From: JAKPAM01 sp047601745
Lineage (GTDB): Bacteria > Pseudomonadota > Gammaproteobacteria > Burkholderiales > Burkholderiaceae_E
Length of the DNA: 64,000 bases
Direction: 5' to 3'
NCBI GenBank assembly: GCA_047601745.1
Contig: JASGIS010000001.1
Coordinates: 558,001 to 622,000, forward strand
Shown: piece by piece, positions 52,879 to 63,380 of the stretch
Numbering within the stretch: the first letter of the stretch is position 1
Layout: every line of letters begins with the position of its first letter
The notes under the pieces: generated by a model
The model's database searches: none
The model's input: only the letters and a program-made list of their open reading frames with translations
Told to the model about the DNA's origin: nothing
Translations under genes and position numbers: made by a program

Positions 52879-54063
52879 ATGGCATTCGCACCCCAAGTCC
52901 GCATCCCCGCCACCTACATGCGCGGCGGGACCAGCAAAGGCGTGTTCTTCAAGCTCGCCGACCTGCCCGAATCCTGCCGCGTGCCCGGCGCGGCGCGCGA
53001 CGCGCTGCTGATGCGCGTGATCGGCAGCCCCGATCCTTATGGCAAGCAGATCGACGGCATGGGCGGCGCGACGTCCAGCACCAGCAAGACCGTCATCATC
53101 GGCCCGGCCACGCAGGCCGGTCACGACGTCGATTACCTGTTCGGACAGGTGTCGATCGACCAGAAGTTCGTCGACTGGAGCGGCAACTGCGGCAACCTGT
53201 CGGCGGCGGTCGGTCCGTTCGCGATCCGCAACGGCCTGATCCCGGCAGACCGGATCCCCAGGGACGGGATCTGCACGGTGCGGATCTGGCAGGCGAACAT
53301 CCGCAAGACGATCGTCGCGCACGTGCCGATCACCGAGGGCCAGGTGCAGGAGACCGGCGACTTCGAACTGGACGGCGTGACCTTCCCGGCCGCCGAGATC
53401 CAGCTCGAGTTCATGGACCCGGCCGAGGACGGCGACGGCGGCTCGATGTTCCCGACCGGCCACCTGGTCGACGAGCTCGAGGTGCCCGGCGTCGGCACGT
53501 TCAAGGCGACGATGATCAACTCGGGCATCCCGACGATCTTCATCGAGGCGAGCGCGCTCGACTACCAGGGCACCGAGCTGCAGGACGACATCAACAACGA
53601 CGCGGCCGCGCTGGCCCGCTTCGAGACGATCCGCGCTTACGGCGCGGTCAGGATGGGGCTCATCAAGGACGTCGCCGAGGCGGCCGCGCGCCAGCACACG
53701 CCGAAGGTCGCGTTCGTCGCGCCGCCCAAGGCCTACACGGCGTCCAGCGGCAAGGCGATCGGCGCCGGCGACATCGACGTGCTGGTGCGCGCGCTGTCGA
53801 TGGGCAAGCTGCATCACGCGATGATGGGCACCGCATCGGTCGCGATCGCGACGGCGGCCGCGGTGCCGGGCACGCTGGTCAACCTCGCGGCCGGCGGCGG
53901 CGAGCGCGAACAGGTCAACTTCGGACATCCGTCGGGCACGCTGCGCGTCGGCGCCAAGGCGCAGCAGGTCGACGGCGAATGGACGGTGACCAAGGCGATC
54001 ATGAGCCGCAGCGCGCGCGTGCTGATGGACGGCGGCGTCTGGGTGCCGCGCGAAGGGTTCTGA
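52879..54063 (+). CDS. prpF: 2-methylaconitate isomerase
   Basis: The 394-residue protein matches PrpF: MRGGTSKGVFF near the N-terminus, DGMGGATSSTSKT, and WSGNCGNLSAAVGPFAI, with a DapF-like two-lobe fold. It isomerises 2-methyl-trans-aconitate to the cis form. The last 20 codons (from 54004) are duplicated at 55386-55445, on the far side of the fic gene. Protein sequence at the end is unchanged, so the enzyme should be intact. Confidence 0.95.
   Translation: MAFAPQVRIPATYMRGGTSKGVFFKLADLPESCRVPGAARDALLMRVIGSPDPYGKQIDGMGGATSSTSKTVIIGPATQAGHDVDYLFGQVSIDQKFVDWSGNCGNLSAAVGPFAIRNGLIPADRIPRDGICTVRIWQANIRKTIVAHVPITEGQVQETGDFELDGVTFPAAEIQLEFMDPAEDGDGGSMFPTGHLVDELEVPGVGTFKATMINSGIPTIFIEASALDYQGTELQDDINNDAAALARFETIRAYGAVRMGLIKDVAEAAARQHTPKVAFVAPPKAYTASSGKAIGAGDIDVLVRALSMGKLHHAMMGTASVAIATAAAVPGTLVNLAAGGGEREQVNFGHPSGTLRVGAKAQQVDGEWTVTKAIMSRSARVLMDGGVWVPREGF
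54002..54063 (+). repeat. Direct repeat, copy A (prpF 3' end)
   Basis: Bases 54002-54063 match 55384-55445 at 60 of 62 positions, with mismatches at 54005 and 54054. Copy A ends exactly at the prpF stop codon. The pair frames the fic gene and its leader. Confidence 0.93.
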
Positions 54064-54166
54064 AGCGAATCGACTCTGGCAAAGCGCCTTGTGGAACGCA
54101 CGTCATTGTTTGCCGCCACATGATGAATTGCCTATAACAGGCGAAGAGCTTCTCGCCATGCTAAAG

Positions 54167-54212
54167 CCTGTCTATCATATGAAGAGAAATTCTCCATCAT
54201 ATTCGAGACAGG
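54167..54212. promoter_or_regulatory. 46-bp imperfect palindrome just before the fic start
   Basis: Outer arms CCTGTCT / AGACAGG and inner arms ATATGA / TCATAT pair around a perfect GAGAAATTCTC core (54184-54194). It ends 7 bp before the fic ATG (54220). It may be an operator or a hairpin covering the start, since no ribosome site is visible. It is more AT-rich than the surroundings. Confidence 0.6.
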
Positions 54213-54219
54213 CCACTAC

Positions 54220-55386
54220 ATGGACGCACAAGCGCGAGCGGGTCGTTACCTCCGCCAGCCCACCGGCTACCGGGCCTTTTCGCCAGCCCCCTTGCCCCCG
54301 CATCCGCCCCTGAACCTCGGCGGGGAGATCGCTTCTCTGCTGTCCACTGCCGACCGCGCCCTGGGCCGTCTCGACGGATCGGTCCTCACACTGCCGAACC
54401 CGGACCTCTTCGTCTTCATGTACGTGCGCAAAGAGGCCGTGCTCTCGAGCCAGATCGAGGGCACGCAGAGCTCGCTGCAGGATCTGCTCTCCGCCGAGGC
54501 GCAGCTATTCGATCTCGGCCTGCCCCGCGACGTCGACGAGGTGTTGAACTACGTCCGCGCCATGAATCATGGCCTGGACCGGCTGGATCAATTGCCGGTG
54601 TCGGTACGCCTGATTCGGGAGATTCACGCCAAACTGATGGAGGGCGTGCGAGGCGGCCGGTTGCAACCCGGTGAGCTTCGAACCAGCCAGAACTGGATCG
54701 GCCCGGCGGGTTGCACGTTGGCCACCGCCTCCTTTGTACCGCCGCCGCATCATGAGGTCCCGCAGGCGCTGAGCGACCTCGAGCGCTTCTTGCATGCACC
54801 CGACAACCTGCCCCCACTCATCAAGATCGCACTGGCCCATGTGCAGTTCGAAACCATTCACCCGTTCCTGGATGGCAACGGGCGGGTCGGCCGCCTGCTC
54901 ATCACCTTTCTGCTGACCGAGTGCGGCGTGCTGCACAAACCCGTGTTGTACTTGTCTCATTACTTCAAGCGACACCGAGAGGCTTACTACGACCATCTGC
55001 AAGCCGTTCGCGAGCGCGGAGATTGGGAAGGTTGGCTGGCGTTCTTCCTTCGCGGCGTCATCGACGTCGCCGGCGAAGCGGCCGGCACCGCACGCAACAT
55101 CCTGCTATTGCGTGAACAGCACCGCAGTACGATCACCGAGCACCTGGGACGTGCCGCAGGCAACGGCCACCGAGTGTTGGAGTCACTATTCGATCGACCC
55201 ATCGTCTCGGTGGCCAACGTGCAGCAGATGACGGGCACTACTTTCGCGGCCGCCAATACGTTGGTGTCGCGACTGGTCAGGCACGGTGTACTGCATGAGA
55301 TGACTGGCTATGCGCGCAATAGACGCTTTCGCTATGCGCCCTACATCGCGCTGTTCAACGACGAGCCATCCGACAAGCCCGTCTGA
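54220..55386 (+). CDS. Fic-domain protein (probable AMP transferase)
   Basis: The 388-residue protein has an N-terminal helical domain with the self-inhibitory motif SSQIEG (77-82, Glu81), the Fic core HPFLDGNGRVGR (215-226; H215, D219, N221, R226) and a C-terminal winged-helix domain (about 300-388). Fic proteins transfer AMP or other nucleotides to target proteins. The inhibitory helix in the same chain makes it a class II Fic protein, so no separate antitoxin is needed. Lower GC content and codon use unlike the neighbours indicate acquisition. Its stop (55384-55386) lies within the start of repeat copy B. Confidence 0.93.
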   Translation: MDAQARAGRYLRQPTGYRAFSPAPLPPHPPLNLGGEIASLLSTADRALGRLDGSVLTLPNPDLFVFMYVRKEAVLSSQIEGTQSSLQDLLSAEAQLFDLGLPRDVDEVLNYVRAMNHGLDRLDQLPVSVRLIREIHAKLMEGVRGGRLQPGELRTSQNWIGPAGCTLATASFVPPPHHEVPQALSDLERFLHAPDNLPPLIKIALAHVQFETIHPFLDGNGRVGRLLITFLLTECGVLHKPVLYLSHYFKRHREAYYDHLQAVRERGDWEGWLAFFLRGVIDVAGEAAGTARNILLLREQHRSTITEHLGRAAGNGHRVLESLFDRPIVSVANVQQMTGTTFAAANTLVSRLVRHGVLHEMTGYARNRRFRYAPYIALFNDEPSDKPV

Positions 55387-55445
55387 ACCGCAGCGCGCGC
55401 GTGCTGATGGACGGCGGCGTCTGGGTGCCGCGCGAGGGGTTCTGA
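55384..55445 (+). repeat. Direct repeat, copy B (relic of prpF 3' end)
   Basis: This copy still encodes LNRSARVLMDGGVWVPREGF and stop, the same protein end as prpF except at its first residues, but has no gene upstream other than fic. It marks the right edge of the insertion; sequence after it is probably the original downstream flank of prpF. Confidence 0.93.
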
Positions 55446-55633
55446 GCGGCCGATCGCGGCGGAGCGGCAACACGCTTCGCCGTCCATCGGGGCAGTCGGC
55501 GCGGTCCTCGCGGGCACGCGCCGCGTTCGGCGGCTCGACCGGACAATGACGGTTGCGATCGGTCTGCGGCGATCCGGGCATCCGGGCTCCGGTCCCGGCG
55601 GCCGAGGCGCCGTTCGTCGAGTCGCTGGAGCCC

Positions 55634-57415
55634 ATGCAACGAAAACGTCCCGAGCAACGCCTGCCTCGCGGTCTGGCCAAGCTGCTGCCGGTCTGGCTGC
55701 TGCTGGCCCTGCTGTGGCCGTTGCCGCCAGCGCTGGCGTCGTCGCCGGTGCTGACGCTGGACGCGTCGGCGAGCCGCTTCGAAGCCTGGGACGTCGCCCG
55801 GGTGCTGATGGATCCGACGCACGCGCTCAAGCTCGGCGACGTCATCGCCCGTCGCGACGAGTTCACGGTGCCCGACGTGCCGCGCGCCAACTTCGGGCCG
55901 AATCCGCAGACGATCTGGCTGCGCGTGCCGGTCCGCGCGGCCATCGACGAGCGCTGGATCTTCGAGCTCGACTACCCGCCGATCAACCGGGTCGAAGCCT
56001 GGGTCGTCGAAGGCTCGACGGTGGCGGTCCATGCGCTGATGGGCAGCGACATCCCGGCGCAGGACCGCCCGATCCGATCGCGTTCGCACGTGTTCTCGCT
56101 GGATCTGGCTCCGGGACCGATCCACGAGATCTACCTGCGCATCGATAGCGTGACCTCGGTCGTCACGCCGATCCGCCTGCACCGCGAAGCCGCCTTCGTC
56201 GAGTACGAATCGCTGCGGATCCTGCTGCTGGGCCTGATGTTCGGCGTCATGCTGCTGTTGATCACGATGACGCTGGTCAACGGCTTCAGCATGCGCGATC
56301 CGGCGTTCCTGCACTACAGCATCCTGCTGATCGGCGTCACGATGTTCTTCATCGCCCTCTCCGGGCTCGGACATCAATTCATGTGGTCGACGCAGGCCGG
56401 CTACCTGGAAAAGATCAGCCCGATCAGCGCGCTGATCGCGTTGACCGGCGTCAGCGGCTTCATGATCTGCGCGCTGGACATGCGCGAGCGCAGCCCCCGG
56501 ATGACGCGCTGCCTGCAGCTCATCCGGCTGTGCGCGTTCGTCGCGCTGCTGGGCACGATCGTGGGCCTGCTCGGCTATCGTCAGGCGTCGACCGCGACGA
56601 CCCTGCTCGGGCCGATCGGCATCGTGCTGGCGCTGACCGAGTCGGTCCGGCAGGCGCGCAACGGCAGCCGGATGGCCTTCTACATGGCGATCGGCTGGGG
56701 CGCCTACGCGGCCGGCTCGCTGTCGTTCGCGCTGCTGCTGCGCGGGCTGCTGCCGGCCGGCCTGCTGACGCAGAACCTGTTCCCGCTCTCGAGCATGATC
56801 GAGATGTTCGCGTGGATGCGCGTGCTGTCGATCCGGATCGAAGCGCTTCGCCAGAGTGCCGACCGGGTCGCCGCCGAGAAGCAGGCCTTGTACGCGCTCG
56901 CCCATACCGACGTGCTGACCGGCCTGCTGAACCGCCGCGGCCTGGTCGCCGCGATCGAAGCCGCGCTGGCCAGCGACCGGCCCGCGTTCGCCGTCTACCT
57001 GATCGACCTCGACGGCTTCAAGGCCGTCAACGATCGGCTCGGCCACGAAGCCGGCGACGATACGCTGGTCCATGTCGGCCGCCGGTTGCGCGCGGCGCTG
57101 CGCGACGACGACATCATCGCCAGGCTGGGCGGCGACGAGTTCGTCGTGCTGGCGGCCGGCATCGGCGACCAGGGCACCGCCGAAACGATCGGCCGCAAGA
57201 TGCTCGACCTGATCCGCGAGCCCTTCGCGCTGTCGGATCGGCGGACCGCGAACGTCGGCGCGACGATCGGCTTCGCGCTGGCGCCGCAGGACGGGACCCG
57301 TCCCGACGCGTTGCTGCGCGCGGCCGATACCGCGATGTACGCGGGCAAGCACTCGGGCCGGCAGTGCATCCGGCGCGCGAGCCCTGCCGCGGCGGAGCTG
57401 GCGCACCAGGACTGA
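55634..57415 (+). CDS. 7TMR-DISM sensor diguanylate cyclase
   Basis: The 593-residue protein has an N-terminal signal/hydrophobic helix, a periplasmic 7TMR-DISMED2-type sensor (about 30-180), seven membrane helices (about 190-395) and a C-terminal GGDEF domain. The active-site motif GGDEF is intact and the inhibitory site RDDD is present five residues upstream, so it should make cyclic di-GMP and be feedback-inhibited. I chose ATG 55634 with GGAG 7-10 bases upstream; the frame extends to 55553. Confidence 0.92.
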   Translation: MQRKRPEQRLPRGLAKLLPVWLLLALLWPLPPALASSPVLTLDASASRFEAWDVARVLMDPTHALKLGDVIARRDEFTVPDVPRANFGPNPQTIWLRVPVRAAIDERWIFELDYPPINRVEAWVVEGSTVAVHALMGSDIPAQDRPIRSRSHVFSLDLAPGPIHEIYLRIDSVTSVVTPIRLHREAAFVEYESLRILLLGLMFGVMLLLITMTLVNGFSMRDPAFLHYSILLIGVTMFFIALSGLGHQFMWSTQAGYLEKISPISALIALTGVSGFMICALDMRERSPRMTRCLQLIRLCAFVALLGTIVGLLGYRQASTATTLLGPIGIVLALTESVRQARNGSRMAFYMAIGWGAYAAGSLSFALLLRGLLPAGLLTQNLFPLSSMIEMFAWMRVLSIRIEALRQSADRVAAEKQALYALAHTDVLTGLLNRRGLVAAIEAALASDRPAFAVYLIDLDGFKAVNDRLGHEAGDDTLVHVGRRLRAALRDDDIIARLGGDEFVVLAAGIGDQGTAETIGRKMLDLIREPFALSDRRTANVGATIGFALAPQDGTRPDALLRAADTAMYAGKHSGRQCIRRASPAAAELAHQD

Positions 57416-57457
57416 GGCCCGCTCACACCAGGATCGAACCCTGTCGAGGCGCCGGGA

Positions 57458-58810
<1,353 letters not shown>

Positions 58811-58861
58811 TCCGCCATGGTAGCGGCTCCGCACCACGCGCTGCGCTTATCATGACGCCCC

Positions 58862-60019
58862 ATGGCGTTTTCCCTCGAGGACGCGCGGCCCGATCCGGCG
58901 AGCGATCGGGCGCAACAGCGCGCGACACGGATCATCTTCTTCATCGCCGGGCTGGCCGTCGCGGCCTGGGCGCCGCTGGTGCCCTTCGCCAAGGCGCGCA
59001 CGCACCTGGACGACGCCGGCCTGGGCCTGCTGCTGCTGTGCCTGGGCGCCGGTTCGCTGCTGGCGATGCCGATGGCCGGCGCCTGGGCCGCCCGCAGCGG
59101 CTGCCGCCTCGTGCTGCGGATCACGTCGCTGATCGTGTTCGCGACGCTGCCGCTGCTGGCGTCGATCGACGCGCCGCTGGCATTGGGCCTGGCGCTGTTC
59201 GTGTTCGGCGCGTCGATCGGCGCGCTCGACTGCACGATGAACGTGATGGCCGTACAGGTCGAACGGCAGGCCGGCACGCCGATGCTGGCCGGCATCCACG
59301 CGTGGTACAGCGTCGGCGGCCTGGCCGGCGCGGCCGCGACGACGATGCTGCTGAGCGCGGGCCTGTCGCCGCTCACCGTGACGCTGGCCGTCGTCGTCGT
59401 ATTGCTCGCGCTGTACGCGCTCGCCGCGCCGTACTGGCGCGACGAACGCGCGCCGCGCGACGGGCCGGCGTTCGCGCGGCCGCGCGGAGTCGTCTGGCTG
59501 ATCGGCTTCGCCTGCCTGGTCAGTTTCCTGGCCGAGGGAGCGATGCTCGACTGGAGCGCCGTGCTGCTGGTCGAGGACAAGGGCATGGCGCCGCGCCACG
59601 CCGGCGCCGGTTTCGCGCTGTTCTCGGTCGCGATGACGGCCGTGCGCCTCGGCGGCGACGCGCTGATCCGGCGCTGGGGCCTGGTCCGCAACGTGGTCGC
59701 CGGCGCGATCGCCGCCGGCGTCGGCCTGCTGCTGACCGCGTTCGCGCCCGGCCCCGCCAGCGCGGCACTCGGTTGCGCGATCGTCGGCGCGGGCGCCGCG
59801 AACGTCGTGCCGGCGCTGTTCTCGCTGGCCGGCCAGCAGACGGCGATGCCGGCCAGCGTGGCGATCCCCGCCGTCACGACGCTCGGCTACGCCGGCATCC
59901 TGGCCGGGCCGGCGCTGATCGGCTTCGTCGCGCACGCCAGCAGCCTGCCACTGGCGCTGGCCGGCGTCGCGATCGCGCTGTCGGGCGTGGCGCTGCTGGC
60001 GCGCCGCCTGCCGCGCTGA
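58862..60019 (+). CDS. MFS transporter
   Basis: The 385-residue protein has about 12 membrane helices with glycine/alanine-rich segments such as AGSLLAMPMAGAWAARSGC and resembles the fucose/aromatic-type FsrR-like or YbjJ branch of the major facilitator superfamily. It is an inner-membrane transporter of unknown substrate. ATG 58862 lies 51 bp from the glycerate kinase start on the other strand, so the two share a divergent promoter region. Confidence 0.9.
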   Translation: MAFSLEDARPDPASDRAQQRATRIIFFIAGLAVAAWAPLVPFAKARTHLDDAGLGLLLLCLGAGSLLAMPMAGAWAARSGCRLVLRITSLIVFATLPLLASIDAPLALGLALFVFGASIGALDCTMNVMAVQVERQAGTPMLAGIHAWYSVGGLAGAAATTMLLSAGLSPLTVTLAVVVVLLALYALAAPYWRDERAPRDGPAFARPRGVVWLIGFACLVSFLAEGAMLDWSAVLLVEDKGMAPRHAGAGFALFSVAMTAVRLGGDALIRRWGLVRNVVAGAIAAGVGLLLTAFAPGPASAALGCAIVGAGAANVVPALFSLAGQQTAMPASVAIPAVTTLGYAGILAGPALIGFVAHASSLPLALAGVAIALSGVALLARRLPR

Positions 60020-60119
60020 CGCTCGTCCCCGCGGATCGCGCGCCACCGAAGGCGAACGAAACCCGGTGGTAGCATCGGCGGGCGTTCCGACCCCCCAACG
60101 AGCCCCGAGGAGACCATCG

Positions 60120-60899
60120 ATGGCCAACCAGTTCTGCCAGATCACCCGCGAAGGACACCTGACGACGATCACGCTGAATCGTCCCGAAGTGATGAACGCG
60201 CTGCACTCGCCCGCGCACTTCGAACTGTCGAAGGCGTTCGACGATTTCGCGGCCGACCCCGAGCAGTGGGTGGCGATCGTCACCGGTGCCGGCGACAAGG
60301 CGTTCTCCGCCGGCAACGACTTGAAACACCAGGCGTCGGGCGGCGTCATGGATCGCCCGCCCACCGGCTTCGCGGGCCTGTCGCACCGCTTCGACCTGAA
60401 CAAGCCGCTGATCGCCGCCGTCAACGGCGTCGCGATGGGCGGCGGCTTCGAGATCGCGCTGGCCTGCGACCTGATCATCGCGTCGGACCGCGCCGTGTTC
60501 GCGCTGCCCGAACCCAACGTCGGCCTGGCCGCGCTGGCCGGCGGGCTGCACAGGCTGCCGCGCGCGATCGGCCTGAAGCGGGCGATGGGCATGATCCTGA
60601 CCGCGCGCCGCGTGACGCCGCAGGAAGGCGTCGAGCTGGGCTTCGTCAACGAGGTCGTGCCGCACGCCGAACTGATGAACGCCGCGCGCCGCTGGGCCGA
60701 GCAGATCCTGGCGTGCAGCCCGATGTCGATCCGCGCGTCCAAGCAGGCGGTGATGCGCGGGCTCGACGAGACCGTCGAGATGGCGCTGCGCCATCAGCTC
60801 GAATATCCGGCGGTGTCGGCGATGCGCGCGTCCGAGGACTTCATCGAAGGGCCGCTGGCGTTCTCGCAGAAACGCAAGCCGAACTGGAAGGGCCGCTGA
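60120..60899 (+). CDS. Enoyl-CoA hydratase/isomerase
   Basis: The 259-residue crotonase-fold protein has the oxyanion-hole motifs GAGDKAFSAGNDLK and AVNGVAMGGGFEIALACD, and a glutamate in LPEPNVGLA at one of the usual catalytic places. It probably hydrates or isomerises an enoyl-CoA. ATG 60120 is preceded by GAGGAGACC. It converges on the CoA transferase gene and is unlinked by operon to the second hydratase at 62289. Confidence 0.92.
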   Translation: MANQFCQITREGHLTTITLNRPEVMNALHSPAHFELSKAFDDFAADPEQWVAIVTGAGDKAFSAGNDLKHQASGGVMDRPPTGFAGLSHRFDLNKPLIAAVNGVAMGGGFEIALACDLIIASDRAVFALPEPNVGLAALAGGLHRLPRAIGLKRAMGMILTARRVTPQEGVELGFVNEVVPHAELMNAARRWAEQILACSPMSIRASKQAVMRGLDETVEMALRHQLEYPAVSAMRASEDFIEGPLAFSQKRKPNWKGR

Positions 60900-60936
60900 G
60901 GGAGGGCCTGCATCGAAAACGCCGGCCGGCCGCGCG

Positions 60937-62145
60937 TCAGCCGGGCGGCGTGTACGCAGTGCCGTCCGCCAGCAGCCGCTCGATCTCGCCGGCCGAATAA
61001 CCGTGCGCGGCCAGCACCTCGCGCGTATGCTGGCCCCGCGCCGGCGAGGTCCCGCGCGGCGACCCGTTGGCGGGTTCGGCGATCCCGGGAACCGCGGGCA
61101 CCGGCGCCGGCTTCGGGACGCCCGGCTGATCGAGCCACTGGATCGTGCGCGTCGCCTTGACCTGCGGCTGCTCGATGAACTGCGCGTACGCGTTGATCCG
61201 CTCGTGCATGATCTGCGCGCGCGTCAGCGCCTCGTCCAGCGCATCGCTGGTGCGCGCGGCGAACTGCGGCCGCAGGATCGCGTACAGCGCGTCCTGGTTC
61301 GCGAAGCGCTCGGCCCGCGTCGCGAACCTCGGATCGTCGGCCGCCTCCGGCATGTCGAGCAGCACGCACAGCTTGCCGAAATCGCGATCGTTGAACGCGA
61401 CGATCGACATCCAGCCGTCGGCCGTCCGGAAGTTGCCCTGCGGCACGCCGCCCGGACGGATCGTGCCGCCCTCGAAGTGCGACTGCATCAGCCGGATCGA
61501 CTGCAGCGCGCAGGCGGACTGCATCAGGCTGATGTCCAGGTAGCGGCCCTCCCCGGTCGCACGCCGCGCGTACAGCGCCGCCGACAGCGCCTGGAACGCG
61601 TACAGCGCCGTCGCCATGTCGACGACGATGACCGGCATGCGCATCGGCACGCCATCGGCACCGCGGTTCTCCATCATCAGCCCCGTGTATGCCTGCAGCA
61701 CCGGATCCATCGCCGGGCGTTCGGCCAGCGGCCCGGTCTGGCCGAAGCCGGAGATCGACACGTAGACGATGCCCGGCCGGCGGGCGCTGACGGCCTCGTG
61801 GCCGAAGCCCAGGCGCTGGACGACGCCCGGCCGGAAGCCTTCGATGAAGACGTCCGCATCGTCGATCAGCCGGCCGAGCGCCTCGCGGCCGGCGTCGGTC
61901 TTCAGGTCCAGCGCCACGCTGCGCTTGCCCAGGTTGCCGACGATCGAGAACGCCGTATGGTCGCCGTAGCGCGCACCCAGCCCGCGCGACCAGTCACCCT
62001 CGCCGGTGGTCTCGACCTTGATGACGTCCGCGCCGTACTGCGCGAGCAGCATCGTGCAATACGGACCGGCGATGCCCTGGCTCAGGTCGACGACCTTCAG
62101 GCCGGCATAAGGGGTGGCGTGGCTGACGATGGGATCCGGACGCAT
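60937..62145 (-). CDS. CaiB/BaiF-family CoA transferase
   Basis: The 402-residue protein matches class III CoA transferases, with KVVDLSQGIAGPYCTMLLAQYGADVIKVE near the N-terminus and NLGKRSVALDLKTDAGREAL. These enzymes move CoA between acids via an aspartyl-CoA intermediate, giving a CoA thioester without ATP. ATG 62145 is divergent from the enoyl-CoA hydratase at 62289, suggesting joint control of a degradation pathway. Confidence 0.93.
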   Translation of the reverse strand: MRPDPIVSHATPYAGLKVVDLSQGIAGPYCTMLLAQYGADVIKVETTGEGDWSRGLGARYGDHTAFSIVGNLGKRSVALDLKTDAGREALGRLIDDADVFIEGFRPGVVQRLGFGHEAVSARRPGIVYVSISGFGQTGPLAERPAMDPVLQAYTGLMMENRGADGVPMRMPVIVVDMATALYAFQALSAALYARRATGEGRYLDISLMQSACALQSIRLMQSHFEGGTIRPGGVPQGNFRTADGWMSIVAFNDRDFGKLCVLLDMPEAADDPRFATRAERFANQDALYAILRPQFAARTSDALDEALTRAQIMHERINAYAQFIEQPQVKATRTIQWLDQPGVPKPAPVPAVPGIAEPANGSPRGTSPARGQHTREVLAAHGYSAGEIERLLADGTAYTPPG

Positions 62146-62288
62146 GGCGGTACTCGATGTGGCGGCGGTCGACGGATGACCAACTTAGCACAGCCCCCTG
62201 GCACTGCCGCCCGCTTCGATACGATGGAACTGCGCCGGCACGGCCGCCTGTTTCGATAACATGCGGAAAAGACCATAGGAGACGAACG

Positions 62289-63062
62289 ATGGCAGGCGTG
62301 TCGGAGGAACGAGACGGAGCGGTGGGCATCCTGACGCTCGACGAGCCCGCGACGCTGAACGCGATGACGCCCGACCTGCTCGAGGGTCTGGCGCGGGCGA
62401 TCGCCACGATGACCGGTGATCCGTCGATCCGGGCGCTGGTCCTGACCGGGGCGGGCCGCGGCTTCTGCTCGGGACAGAACCTGAAGGTGGCCGGCCTGTT
62501 CGCGGACGGCCTCGTCGACGGCGTCATGAAAAGCTACTGGCCGACGTTCAAGGCGCTGCGCGAATGCCGGGTTCCGGTCGTGGTCGCCGTCAACGGCGTC
62601 GCGGCCGGCGGCGGCTTCAGCCTGGCGATGGCCGGCGACTTCGTACTGGCCGCCCGCTCGGCCACGTTCATCCAGGTGTTCAGCCGGATCGGCCTCGTTC
62701 CCGACCTGGGGTCGACGTGGATGCTGCCCCGGCTGATCGGCCGCCAGCGCGCGCTGGAGTTGATGATGCTGAACGAGCCGTGCCCGGCCGAACGGGCCAA
62801 GGCGCTGGGCATCGTCCGCGAAGTGTTCGACGACGCCGAGCTGATGGCCGAGGCCCGCGCGTTCGCGCAGCGGCTGGCCGAAGGACCGACCCGCGCGCTG
62901 GTCGCGACGCGCCAGCTTCTCGAACAGGGCGAGCGCGCGACCTACGACGAACAATTCCTTCGGGAGCTGCAGGTCCAGAGCGAGTTACGCCAGGGCCACG
63001 ATGCGCTGGAAGGCCGCGCCGCGTTCGTCGAGAAGCGCAAGGCGCGGTTCGTCGGGCGGTGA
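62289..63062 (+). CDS. Enoyl-CoA hydratase/isomerase (PaaG-like)
   Basis: The 257-residue crotonase-fold protein has GAGRGFCSGQNLK and AVNGVAAGGGFSLAMAGDF for the oxyanion hole and FSRIGLVPDLGSTWMLPRLIG, where the aspartate replaces one of the two catalytic glutamates, as in PaaG-type isomerases. ATG 62289 follows AGGAGACGAACG. It is probably part of the same pathway as the divergent CoA transferase. Confidence 0.92.
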   Translation: MAGVSEERDGAVGILTLDEPATLNAMTPDLLEGLARAIATMTGDPSIRALVLTGAGRGFCSGQNLKVAGLFADGLVDGVMKSYWPTFKALRECRVPVVVAVNGVAAGGGFSLAMAGDFVLAARSATFIQVFSRIGLVPDLGSTWMLPRLIGRQRALELMMLNEPCPAERAKALGIVREVFDDAELMAEARAFAQRLAEGPTRALVATRQLLEQGERATYDEQFLRELQVQSELRQGHDALEGRAAFVEKRKARFVGR

Positions 63063-63094
63063 GCCGGGTGAGCCGCGCCCGCCGGTCTATTTTC

Positions 63095-63118
63095 TTGTAC
63101 AATAAAACGTACAATAAA
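63095..63118. promoter_or_regulatory. Direct-repeat operator/promoter of yefM-yoeB
   Basis: GTACAATAAA occurs at 63097-63106 and 63109-63118 (12-bp period), and the first copy sits in the palindrome TTGTACAA (63095-63102). TGTACA-centred sites are known operators of YefM proteins. Each repeat also contains a TACAAT -10-like element. Confidence 0.6.
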
Positions 63119-63128
63119 GGATCGACCG

Positions 63129-63380
63129 ATGGACGCAATCTCCTACTCCAGCGCCCGCGCGAAGCTCGCCGATACGATGGATCGCGTGTGCAACGACCAC
63201 GAACCGCTGATCATCACGCGTAGCGGGCAGCAATCGGTCGTCATGCTGTCGCTCGAAGATTTCAACGCGCTCGAAGAAACGGCCTACCTGCTTCGCAGCC
63301 CGTCGAACGTCAAGCGGCTTCTCGCCGCGATCGAGCAGTTGAACGGCGATCGAGGAGTCGAGCGCGAACTGATCGAATGA
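63129..63380 (+). CDS. yefM: YefM antitoxin (Phd/YefM family)
   Basis: The 83-residue protein begins MDAISYSSARAKLADTMDRV and contains NDHEPLIITRSGQQSVVMLSLEDFNALEETAYLL, the full Phd/YefM signature. It binds and neutralises YoeB and represses the operon. AAAGGA is the ribosome site. The stop overlaps the yoeB ATG by 4 bases. Confidence 0.96.
   Translation: MDAISYSSARAKLADTMDRVCNDHEPLIITRSGQQSVVMLSLEDFNALEETAYLLRSPSNVKRLLAAIEQLNGDRGVERELIE

Noticed and set aside
50178..52913. 911-codon open frame opposite acnD
   Set aside because: Antisense of a strongly conserved enzyme gene, no domain and skewed composition.
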